In this document: positions 11,206 to 20,490 of the stretch, piece by piece
Position numbering within the stretch: the first letter of the stretch is position 1
Layout: every line of letters starts with the position of its first letter
Assembly: GCA_029204225.1 (NCBI GenBank)
Contig: MU832130.1
Coordinates: 1 to 64,000, forward strand
DNA length: 64,000 nt
From: Diphasiastrum complanatum
Lineage: Eukaryota; Streptophyta; Lycopodiopsida; Lycopodiales; Lycopodiaceae
Direction of reading: 5' to 3'
The notes under the pieces: generated by a model
The model's database searches: none
Seen by the model: only the letters and a program-made list of their open reading frames with translations
Told to the model about the DNA's origin: nothing
Program-made: the position numbers and the translations under genes

Positions 11206-11965
11206 ATGAGTACAAGCTACCGGTCATGCAGCTGGGCAAGGCTTGTAGATCCGACGTGCAACTAACTAAGTCAACCCATGAGGGGCCAACAAGCCGTGAC
11301 TAGGGTTAGCTGGTTGAACTCCAGAGTGGACTAGAAGGCCACTTAGGCACACACGATGAAGCATAGGGTTGGCACTTCATCTAAGCCACTATGCCTATCT
11401 CATGAGCCAAGACTTGCTTCAGCTAGCCTCATGGCATCTCGTTCCCCTAGCAAGTAATTGGCTTAAAGTTTGCCTATGGATGGGAGGAGATCCATTCTTT
11501 CACCAACCAGTTGGTTTCTTGAGGAGCGTGGAGAGCTAAATTCCTTACATTTGGTACCAAAGCTTTTGGTTAGACGGAGACAGGAGCTCCTAGGAGGCTG
11601 CCACATGTGGAGAGAGAGTTTAGGACCTATGGGAGGGTGCCACGAAGACCGAAGTGTCTCTTGTAGGAGGTCGTTGGAGGAGCACCAAAAGAAGGGGCAT
11701 TATGTGGTGAAAAAGAGGGTTGGATAATCCATTTTAATAACGGTTTTTTGCACCAAAGAGGTCTAGGAGAGGATTCACATAAGGGAGGAGTGGTTTTATG
11801 CCAAATTTCCATTCATTTGAAGGGCAGCATGGACACTTAGCAACTGCATAGAAAGAAAACTAATTGTGTCTCTACAAATTCTTATTGTGAAATACTAATG
11901 AAAGTACCTAATAATATATTTGAGTAGATGCAAGTCCACAAATTTATCTTCAGTTCGGAAGAGGA
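11206..11965. other. no recognisable gene
   Basis: No supported feature. The 85-codon plus frame at 11470-11727 has no domain. Confidence 0.35.
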
Positions 11966-12391
11966 TTACGCCCTCCAGTGTTGCACCGGGCTTGTACCAC
12001 ACTTAAGCACGCCATAACAACAGCTCTCATTTATGAGGGTGGTGTCAAGGGCAAAGGTGCTAATGGATATGTTGCGATAGGTACACAACACCAAGGCTTT
12101 CAAAGACCAACAACAATACAACTGCAACAAGGTCAAAAGTACAAGGCTATCTCCCAAAAAAATTGTAAGGCTTTCCAATTATCCTCCTTGTTAGCTAAGC
12201 AAAAGGAACATGCCAAGAACAAGGGTCTTTGCTATTTTTGTTTGCGTAAGCACTTATACAAAGGCTATCCCAGGCGGCCTGGCAAGAAAAAGATTCACCA
12301 GGTGCAAACACAACTTGAGGATGAGGCACCCTCGCATGAAGATATGTTGTTACAATCTTGTAAGATAGTATCTGCATTTGCATATGGATAG
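11966..12391 (+). pseudogene. retroelement gag remnant with a decayed zinc knuckle
   Basis: The plus-strand frame to 12391 contains AKNKGLCYFCLRKHLYKGYP followed by a basic stretch (RRPGKKKIHQVQ). This looks like a gag zinc knuckle (CX2C...H...C) whose last Cys has become Tyr (KGYP for a KGxCP-type ending). The context (basic and Gln-rich before the knuckle) suits a Ty3/gypsy gag end. No protease follows. Similarity is judged by eye over a short motif only. Confidence 0.4.
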
Positions 12392-12737
12392 GAAGGCCAA
12401 CTACCTATGGTAAACGATATGATGATTATTAAATCAGAATAATGTGTTGATTTCATGCAGTATTTTACACATTAAAGAAGTGGTCTCTAAGGATGCGTTG
12501 TTAATGACTAGTAATTTCTTAATATCATTGACTTGATCTTAAAAATTGAAAAGTTAGATGAGCCAATGCTGTAAATTGTGATCCATTGAGTTAAGGGAAA
12601 ATTTATTAGTCCATGTATCTCATTGAGGAAATTATAGATTTTACCCATCTCTTTATGGGAACTGCCAAATCAAAATGTAGTTCATTGAAATTGAAAGGAA
12701 ATGTAATTGTCACGTCGGTAATTGGGTCCTCAACAAG
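12392..12737. other. no gene seen; would hold the downstream thioredoxin exon if present
   Basis: The thioredoxin exon at 12869-12973 ends with a splice donor reading leftwards. I looked for a following exon encoding an EGA-like C-terminal helix here and did not find one. Confidence 0.3.
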
Positions 12738-12893
12738 ATGCTAGAAATATTAGGCAACATGCAAGGGAAAATTGAGAAATACTGGCATACAAGTCGATCG
12801 ATAGGTTTTCCGTGGATGCTAGAAATATTAGGCAACATGCAAGGGAAAATTGAGAAATAATGGCATACAAGTCGATCGATAGGTTTTCCGTGG
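12738..12893. repeat. recent 78-bp tandem duplication across an exon-intron junction
   Basis: Two copies (12738-12815 and 12816-12893) differ at a single base (AAATACTGG versus AAATAATGG). The unit covers the end of the thioredoxin exon (GKPIDRL) and its splice donor GTATGCC on the minus strand, so the donor is present twice. The near identity implies a recent event. Confidence 0.9.
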
Positions 12894-13154
12894 TCAAAAA
12901 GTAATAATGTTGGTAATCCATGCACTTCATAACGTCCTGCCAAATTTGGATACTTATCGGAATCAATCTTCACCTGCACCAACCAAAACATATGGATGTT
13001 TGTATAAGATATCCATGACGATCTCTATTGCATACAATTTCCACAATCCAAACAAATAGACAAGATAGAGTCAAGACTTACGATCGAAATTTTGTCTTTC
13101 AAAGCATTGCCCACATCATGAAGTATAGGTACCATGTATTGGCAAGGTCCACAC
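12869..13154 (-). CDS. thioredoxin (plastid y-type-like), two internal exons
   Basis: This is a dithiol-disulfide oxidoreductase of the thioredoxin fold. Exon 1 (13154-13082, 73 nt) starts with the last base of a split codon, consistent with Trp, and reads CGPCQYMVPILHDVGNALKD, giving the CGPC active site. A 108-nt intron (13081-12974) has GTAAGT and TTGGTGCAG ends, phase 0. Exon 2 (12973-12869, 105 nt) reads VKIDSDKYPNLAGRYEV, then the cis-proline motif GLPTLLLF and GKPIDRL, ending at GTATGCC. The spacing from CGPC to the cis-Pro fits thioredoxin, and the wording (VPIL, LKDKI, VKID, KYP) is closest to chloroplast thioredoxin y as I recall it. The first exons (transit peptide, strand with VDFYA) and the last exon are not found nearby, so this is a gene with TE-filled introns or a pseudogene fragment. 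No stop or frameshift lies within the exons. The 78-bp duplication repeats the exon 2 donor. Confidence 0.8.
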
Positions 13155-13640
13155 CTTCAACATTCACAACATACATACAATGAGAAAATCTTCTCAAAAT
13201 TTTGAACACTTTCTTAATCATGTTCCCCTTTATGGTATAATATACTATGGAAGGACGGGGAGGGATAAATTACCATTGTGAAAAAGAGAGTTCATTGACG
13301 GACACTCCTTTTAGGAAGTAGTATTGAAGTAAAAAAGAGAGATTGTTAAAAGGAAGGTACTTTATTAACTACAAACACAACTTTAAAAAACCAATTTAAC
13401 AATATGAACTTTGGCTTCAAAGTTTCAAACCCTGTCCTTTTCACGAAAAAGGTCACGTACTTTGGAGAAGGGCATAACTCTTGCACGCGAAGTTGCCCAA
13501 GTGGAATCAAGTTGAGGAGAGGCAAAACAAGTGGGGCCCTCTGTTTTGACAACACAAGGGAATTTACTCTGCGTGTGTGCGAGCGTAACATGCTTTACTC
13601 ATGTCAAGTTGAAACAACTTAAGTTCTATGGGGATAAAAT
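13155..13640. other. no gene; diverged repeat shared with 14160-14300
   Basis: Bases 13335-13440 (AAACCAATTTAA, AATATGAACTTTGGCTT) resemble 14190-14290 (AAACCGATTTAAAC, AACATAAGCTTTAGCTT), so this is a dispersed repeat, perhaps the decayed 3' end of another retroposon. The thioredoxin gene, if intact, would have an intron here. Confidence 0.35.
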
Positions 13641-14060
13641 CCCAAAATAAATGAGGTTACATGGTATCTAGCAGCACTATTGCTCTGATCCATGTCAAGA
13701 TTGGTACTACTTAATATATGAGACGTACAAAAAATGTTTTAAACTTGATCCACCCCAAGTTCTTCCAAAATCCTTTTTATAAATACTAGCATATTTTTGA
13801 TTAAAAATTCAACCTATTTAATAGGTGTTTCAAGCTAGTTGGGGTAGGTTAGCTAGCTCTAAGTGATATATGTTGTGTTTCCTGTAATAACTTCATATAT
13901 GTTGCAAAAACAAAGCATGTGTGGTTCACCTTCTAACTTCTCTTCTAATGTTGTTACATCTTCCATGTAGAAATATCTTCTTGTGCAATAGCCTGACATC
14001 CCATCAATAATCATGGGCTAATCTCTCTTTTGTAACACATTCTCTCCTAGGTGGGGTCTT
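13640..14060. repeat. diverged repeat, left partner of 16020-16420
   Basis: Phrases such as GGTTAGCTAGCTCTAAG, TGTGTTTCCTGTAATAA and CTTCCATGTAGAAATATCTTC have counterparts in the same order at 16160-16385. The two copies flank LINE B in direct orientation. Identity of the parent element is unknown. Confidence 0.45.
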
Positions 14061-14306
14061 AGCAGGGGGGGATTTATTGGTATAAATTGATATTAGTTGT
14101 GCAAAAGAGAGAGATATGGGGAACTTTTAGAAAATATAAAAGGTTCAAAAGAGAGGAAAAACGTTTCTTTTTTTTAGAAAGTAGTCATCCATTTAGTACC
14201 TCTATTACAATTACACTGGGAAAACAAAAACCGATTTAAACAACATAAGCTTTAGCTTAACATTACAACCCCCTCTCCTCCCACCATTCCAACAATGGTG
14301 ACAGAG

Positions 14307-14308
<2 letters not shown>

Positions 14309-14388
<80 letters not shown>

Positions 14389-14392
14389 GAGA
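14309..14392. repeat. compound (GT)n(GA)n microsatellite; tail of LINE B
   Basis: About 24 GT units (14309-14357) pass directly into about 17 GA units (14358-14392). On the minus strand this is the (TC)n(AC)n tail after the LINE B sequence TTAATAAAGCTTTC. Confidence 0.9.
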
Positions 14393-15960
14393 AAGCTTTA
14401 TTAATTTCTTTTGGGTACCCTAAAGAACATAAAACCCAAAAAGGTACATGTCAAGTGTGTATAACATTGTGGGAGTGCATATAACGTCTTCAAATGTATG
14501 TGTAATGATTAAAAACATGATAAAAAAAAACATCAGATAAGACAGTCTGCATATGTGTAATGAACTATCAAGCCGACTAAAATCAATCTCCCCCAAGAAC
14601 TAGTGGGAAGAAAGCAGAGAGATGCTAAAACAATAGAAAGAGTGGATGTTTGGGTACGAGAGCAAGTAGAGCGTCTCTAAGCTCTATGAACCTGATGATG
14701 TTGTCATACTTGGTGGGCTGTGATTTCATCATCTCTAACTCATCTCCTCGTGAAGAAGGTCGTAATAAACTATGCATCCTGTTGGAGCTCTGGTATAAAG
14801 TGCTTTAAAGTGTCGTATCCCTCAAGCTGGACATCTCTCTAATCATGAGAGCAACAAATCTTTGATCCATGAACTCAATCAACAACCAAAGAGTGACTGA
14901 ATGATCTTTGAATGGGCAGTAGTATGTCCCCTACATCTCGTCATAAAGTGGGCACTTGAAGATAAAAGGCTCCTCTTGTCCTCTCAAGCAATAATCTCAT
15001 ATCTCCCAGTCTCAATTTGGAGATGATGGACATTACACACAACTATCCAAGTGTGAATCTTAGAGAATGATAAATCTTCATAATCAAGTATGTTGCTCGG
15101 GACAATATTCCATATTAAGTCTCCCGTAGAAAATATGTCTTGTACAAGTCCAGTTTGGTACCAAGTTGACCCTCCTAGACACATTGAGCATATACTCAAT
15201 AAATAAACTTTTGGATGTGATCGTGTGCACCCTTTGGAAACTGTGTCATGGATAAGCAATAGAAGTCGTCCCTCTTGAGAATACCAAGAGAAAGATGCCC
15301 CTGCTCATGTAACCTTAGTGCTGATGTGATAGGTGCCCTGGATACCTGTCAGTGTTCTGTGATCAAAAAGAACATCGCTTCTAGTTAAATGAGAGGGTGT
15401 ACAAACTCTGCTAAAATCACTTGATATAGAATAGATGGCTTCCCGCATATCATCTGGGACAACATACTGTAGGTGCCATCTCTTGTCCATGTCCCTAATA
15501 TGTCTGCGAAAGCATAATCTCTCATGGCTAACGAATGAGGCTTGTCCCTTCCCTAATCTTCCACAGGCAACAAGTCTCATGTTGAAGGTTGGGCTGGAAA
15601 ACACTACTCCTAGATATGTGTAAGACTTCACAATCTCCATTGCCCTACTATCCAATGTAAAGGGATTTCTATGTGCAAATGACCAATTGGTGTTGAAGAT
15701 CATCACCTTGGTCTCTGAAATGTTGGCTTTCAATCCCCAACCCATGCAAAAAGAATGCAAGTTGTCTAGGTGCCTCTGTAAGCCTTCCCACACAGGGGAG
15801 GAGACGAGAACGTCATCAGCATAGAGGAGGATAGAGATTAGTATATCACCAAGTCTGCAATTTTGTCCATCATGTCGGGAGATAAGCGACTCTAGCTCAT
15901 CCATGCATAGACCGAAAACTGTGGGAGAGAGGAGAAGAAGAAGAAGAAGCAAGACCAAAA
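14393..15960 (-). mobile_element. LINE B: older 5'-truncated copy
   Basis: A minus-strand LINE whose 3' end reads TTAATAAAGC after an imperfect hairpin at 14410-14425 (CTTTAGG-GTAC-CCAAAAG in LINE sense, one mismatch). The body 14700-15300 is a decayed zinc-finger/C-terminal region, and 15305-15960 retains RT sequence. It is truncated near 15950, beside an A-run in the plus strand. It is clearly more diverged from LINEs C, D and E than LINE A is. Confidence 0.75.
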
Positions 15961-16018
15961 AAAAAAACAAAGCACCAAAGCACATTGCCTTTAGTAGCTC
16001 TATATCTTGATGCTTCAC
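15305..16018 (-). pseudogene. LINE B ORF2 fragment with RT motif YADD
   Basis: The 237-codon frame contains VFGLCMDELESL, ILLYADDVLVSSPVWEGL (the YxDD catalytic box of reverse transcriptase), ISETKVMIFN and YTYLGVVFSSPTFNMR. These match the equivalent stretches of LINEs C, D and E in order. The first 30 codons (a Leu-rich run) come from flanking sequence and are not LINE. The endonuclease, fingers and most of the palm are missing because of 5' truncation, and the region after TFNMR is frameshifted. Not functional. Confidence 0.85.
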
Positions 16019-16019
16019 T

Positions 16020-16420
16020 CCATTTACGGCAAAAACTTAGCATATTGTAAGTACAGATTAAGTTTTAAACTAGGTCTATCCCTAGTACTTTTAGGATCCT
16101 TTTATGCATGGTAAGGATTCTTTGATGAAAGACACAATTTGTTTAAAAAGCTTGTCAAACAAGCTAAGTACTTTGGCTAGCTCCAAGTGTACGGTGCTAT
16201 GTTTCCTACTAATATCTTCATATTTCTTGCAATCAAAAAGCAGAGTGCTTCATCTTAAACCTCTCCTTTCTTGTAGGTCTTGCAAATCTGCTCTCTTGAT
16301 GTTTTTCACCTACCATCTTTTGAGAGATGGTTCTCATTTGATATATTTCTTGAATTTTCTTCTATCTTCCACATCGATATGTCTTGCTTCAAAGAGTTTT
16401 CCATTACAAAAATAGTCATA
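16020..16420. repeat. diverged repeat, right partner of 13640-14060
   Basis: See the partner entry. Shared phrases include GGCTAGCTCCAAGTG, TATGTTTCCTACTAATA and TCTTCCACATCGATATG. Confidence 0.45.
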
Positions 16421-16576
16421 GGGTTCTCTTCTGTTCTATAAGAGCAACAAAGCCTATGACCAATCATAAAGATTGAGAGTAACAGAAACAAGTTGGTTCA
16501 GCTTGAAGATAGCAGGTCCACATCAGATTGATGGTGAAGGAACCATACAGTTACATCTCAAAGATGTTGTTACCAA

Positions 16577-17047
16577 GTCCAATCTCTATAAGAGTAGATG
16601 GGCACCCTCCTTCATTATCAATTCAATTCAGATCATCTCAGATCATTGCTCTTGTGATTCATCTTCTTCCTATTGTGTTTGGTGTTTTGTGAGTACTAAT
16701 AAAATTAGTCTACTCCTAGTTTGAGAATCACTCAGATTCTATCATGGTATCAGAGCAGGGTTCCTAAGATCGGGTTCTACGGAAGAAGTTATTGGTGCAG
16801 GTCATATCTAGTGCAGGTCTGGAGCAGGCTTTACCTGAGGGCGACAAATCTGTTGCAGGTTTTCCTGAGGGCGGCAGCAGCTGTTACAGGTTCATCTGAA
16901 GGCAGCAGATCTGTTGCAAGTCCTTCTGAGGGCGGCAGTACCTGAACAGGTAGCTTCTGAGGGCGGCAGTGCTTGAACAGGTGGCTTCTGAAGGTGGCAG
17001 TACCTGAGCAGGTGGTTTCCAGGGCGGTGCAGGCAGTAACTGAGGGC
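16577..17047 (+). mobile_element. copia Z1: partial 5' LTR, primer site and leader
   Basis: Bases 16577-16744 match the 3' part of the Z-family LTR (complete copy at 50377-50773, opposite strand), ending in ...ATTCTATCA. The primer-binding site follows at 16745-16760, then a leader (16761-17047) made of imperfect repeats of CTGAGGGCGGCAG and CAGGT words. The leader stops at 17047 and copia X sequence of the opposite strand begins, so all coding parts are gone. A short protease-like phrase (IDGEGTIQLHLKD, 16530-16570) precedes the LTR fragment. Confidence 0.8.
16745..16760 (+). other. tRNA primer-binding site (initiator Met), copia Z1
   Basis: TGGTATCAGAGCAGGG directly follows the LTR end CA. 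This is the usual plant copia site complementary to the 3' end of initiator methionine tRNA, and it sets the element's direction. Confidence 0.85.
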
Positions 17048-18307
17048 TATATATGCAAAATGTACATCCCCATCTTCATGATGATCCTCCTGTCGAACCT
17101 CCTATCGATCTTGATCTTCAAGTTGCTTGTCAAGTCTAGCTGATCTCCTAGTTCCATGCGTACTGGACTCTCCCTGTTCCATAATAACACTATCCTTGAT
17201 AGTTTCATGGTACCATCTAGGCAATCTTCTAGCTTTTGATGTAGGATGCTTCTTGCTTGGTGAAGTAGGAGGTGAATAAGTATCCCATATACTTGATCTC
17301 TCCTTCCTCTTTCCTATCTCAACCAAAGTCACTCTAGGTTCTTGAATTGCCGTAGGCGATACATATGTCGATTCAGGTTCCTGTAATAACTCATCACATA
17401 ATATAGGGATTCCTCCATCTTGATCCTTATCAAAATATATCTTTGTATCTTTATGAGTTGCCTCCTTATCAAAGACTACATCCCTACTTATGATTATCTT
17501 CTTACCCTCCAAGTCATATAACCTGTATCCCTTCTCTTGATTATCATGACCAAGAAATAAACACTTGGTCGCCTTCGAATCCAATTTGCTCCTTAAATCC
17601 TTAGGTATGTAAGAACAAGCAATACTCCCAAACACTCTCAAATGACTTACATCTGGCTTCCAACCTGTGTAAGCTTCCTCTGGACTTCGATTCTCTACAA
17701 CCTTTGTAGGACTTCGATTCAAAAGATAAACTGCCGTCTTAACTGCGTCACCTCAAAACATATTTGGAAGATTTTTACTCTTGAGCATACTCCTTGCAGT
17801 TTCTACTATAGACTGGTTCTTTCTTTTTGCAACATTTTGTTGAGGTGTGTCCGTATTTGCAAATTGTCTTTTTATACCATGATCCTTGCAAAACACCTGA
17901 AATTCCGTAGAAAGATACTCTCCCCCTCTGTCCGAGCGAAGTATCTTAATTTGTCTATTAGTTTCTTTCTCCACTCGTGTATTAAACCATGTGAAATACT
18001 TGAAAGCTTCACCCTTATTCTTCAGAAGATAGATCATGTCTTCCTAGAATAGTCATCCACAAAACACAATAAAGTTAACTTGCTGCCCCATAAGATTGAG
18101 TCCTCATAGGACCACACAAATCTGTCTTAACAAGTTCTAGAACATTTTTCGCCCTGAATGTACTAGGCAAAAATTTCTTCATATGATGCTTGCCTAAGAC
18201 ATAACCTTCACAAACTTTGTGATTAGAAACGACTTAAGGTAAACCTGTAACCATGTTAAATTTCTGTAGGAAATAAGTGCCAAGATCCTTCTAACATTCA
18301 ATCTCCA
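17048..18307 (-). pseudogene. copia X4: integrase and linker fragment
   Basis: A minus-strand pol piece. From the right: a GAG-pre-integrase tail (KVCEGYVLGK), integrase core with the first catalytic Asp (VLELVKTDLCGPM), second Asp (KILRSDRGGEYL) and a decayed third block (QFANTDTPQQNVAKRKNQ, where the usual glutamate context is changed from GVAER), then the integrase C-terminus (SHLRVFGSIACSYIP) and a linker rich in Ser/Pro/Arg ending near 17102. Stops and frameshifts interrupt it at about 17725-17755 and 18040. The same linker words recur in copia X2 (47577-48134). The left end abuts the Z1 leader and the right end abuts the V3 LTR. The missing 5' part may be the LTR at 24191-24616, displaced by later insertions. 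Confidence 0.8.
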
Positions 18308-18707
18308 TGTACAAGAAGAAGAAGAAGAAGAAGAGGGAGAGGGTTATGCGCCCTCAAGGAGAGAGAAAGTAATAGCAATGGTGGAAAGGGAATGAATTAC
18401 AAATGAATAATGAGTACATATAAATAGGCCTTACAAGGGCCTAGACTCTTCCAAACTCTAAGTTCTAGAACCTTCCAAACCCACTACTAATTATAGGGCA
18501 CTCCCAAAAGTCAAGATAGGGTCCCTTAACATAATTAGACTTTACTTGGACCCACGAGTTACCACTAGACCAAAATGGGGTCCAACTTAGCTAAAACTAA
18601 CTTAACATGGTCTAAATAGTAAACCTAACCCATGGTTACACAAGTCTCGACCTTTTGGGTCAAAGTAACCCATGGGAAACTAACATTATCATTTATTATT
18701 TCTAACA
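18308..18707 (-). repeat. copia V3 LTR
   Basis: A 400-bp LTR related to the LTRs at 24921, 28566 and 60891. It contains the nested stem-loop typical of this family (18629-18676: CCCATGGTTAC paired with GTAACCCATGGG, enclosing GACC-TTTT-GGGTC). Confidence 0.75.
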
Positions 18708-18818
18708 CCCTCCTTAAATGATAATGTAAAAAACATAACATGACATGAAGTAGAATGAAAAAACTGCAACAAAATGCAAAATGTTGCTTGCTGCCCAAAA
18801 CTTCATGTAGCCGAAATC

Positions 18819-19900
18819 TCAGCCCCAATCATGCCCGATGTAGAAGAGATGTAGAATATGAAGTGCAGTAGCATCCAGTCGAAGAGTGAAGACAAGCATG
18901 CTCCATCCAAAGTAGGTAACCAAAACACCAGCCACAAGCCGAAATATGGATTTGCAGTCCATCAATGGTTCCCACATGATTCCATAAGTCTTCTTACCAC
19001 AAGAAACATAAAGAAGAGTATGATACCCTTTTACCATCACATCCTCCCGAATCTTACTATCAATGATCTGCTCACCAACACTAGGTAAGGCAACACCGTC
19101 ATCATAAGAAGTAAGCATCAAAACAGGAAAATCAGCATAAGGTACTGATTTTGGTGAGGCATGTGCGTTTTCTTCAAGGTAAAAAGATGCTTTGCTATCC
19201 CGCAAAGACTCGGACAGCCAACAAGAGGCCGTAGCAGGCTGTCCAACAGCCACAAATCACCAACACTTTGCTGTCCAAAGTGTTCCAAGTGTGGACCTTG
19301 CTGTCCAAAAACCTTCCGCAGGCCGTTCCCGATGTAACATAGGCTGAAAATGATCAATAAACCATGGCTGAATCTGCTGTCCACCATCTTCAAGAAAAAA
19401 ACCAGTAGCTTGCCACTTTGAACACCCAAAAAATCCAACAACACGCCACTTTGAACCAATATACTAATTGACATGATTTTTTCCCCTCCTCCATTAGTAC
19501 AAAATGGCTTCAAAGAATGCTTGATTTCAGCCTTTTCCAAAACATTAACTTGAGAAGCTTGCTCATAAAGTTCTTCACTAATGCATCCATCATTTGCAAC
19601 AAATGGCTCAAGAGAAGAAGAATGCTCTACCATACCAACATTCCGATGCAAACTTGTACTTGTAGAAAGACAATGATCAAACTTTGCATGCCTTTGCTCT
19701 TCTACCTTCAAAGAGGATGAAGTGGAGAGGAGAAAGCATGATGATGAATCCTTTATTCGGTACATCCAATGAAAGAGCTTGATCATCACGTCGATGCCAA
19801 ACCTCAGCTTGCAACTCCATGAAGAATAGTTGGTGCCATCCAACATATCTTCGCCCGAACAAGTACGAATTGCTCCCAAATCTCTTGCCACAAGAACCAA
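18819..19900 (-). pseudogene. copia V3 mosaic reading frame: gag start fused to a non-canonical 3' module
   Basis: The N-terminal part (19900 leftwards) contains MLDGTNYSSWSCKLRF, the typical start of plant copia gag. After about 50 residues it switches to a region not seen in standard copia pol: CISEELYEQASQVNVLEKAE, HSLKPFCTNGGGEK, then Gln-rich FGQQ repeats. A frameshift near 19245 leads to a frame with SLRDSKASFYLEEN, EDVMVKGYHTLLY, YFGWSMLVFTLRLDA and IGHDWG. The last part resembles a decayed RT N-terminus (LRLDS...HDW). The same module occurs in V2 (61508-62400). No catalytic residue of any pol enzyme is present. Confidence 0.6.
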
Positions 19901-20490
19901 CCAAGAAGATAAACTTTTTCAAACCCTAAATGCGCCCTAAAAGACAAAAAACCAACAAGTATCAAATCTAAAAAATCAGCACTGGAATGAGTCGAAACCA
20001 CACATTAGATGGATGTAGGAACTCGCCCTTCTACAAGCCTTGTGTGCTGAAAATTTCAGCCTGAAATTGCATTACAAACTCAAAAATCCAGCAAGCAAAG
20101 AATTAGGGTAGCCTCCAACAAAGCTTTTTCCGGAACCCTTCTTTCTTGCCAGAAAGTGTGAACAATACACACACGGATAGGGCTGTTGCAAACACCCTAC
20201 AAATGGTAATATGCTGTCCAATTTTCAGCCTCGGAATGTGATCGGATCATCACAAAAGATTAGCGCCTTCTTTCACACCTGGAAACAAGCAAAAAGAAGC
20301 GGATCTTCACTTTGTAAAATCAGCAAGGGTGCTGATTTTTCAGCCAAATCAGAAAACTAGCAAACAACCAGAAAAATTCTGATTCAGGTCTGTCGATAGC
20401 CAATAACTTTCCGTCAATCTTCTCCTAGAAGATTCCCGTTGTTTTCCTAACAACGATGACTCCACAGGCAGCTTCAGCTCCTCCAATCTG

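Larger units (their letters stand above)
18308..20490 (-). mobile_element. copia V3: non-autonomous, 5' end lost to LINE C
   Basis: A minus-strand V-family element. The 3' LTR is 18308-18707 (TGTACAAG...TCTAACA on the plus strand), followed by the polypurine tract (CCCTCCTTAAATG in plus). The interior (18708-20490) lacks protease, integrase, RT and RNase H. It holds a mosaic frame (18819-19900) and a leader of about 0.5 kb with TTTCAGCC/GCTGATTTT words like the V1 leader. The 5' LTR is missing because LINE C begins at 20491. Confidence 0.75.
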
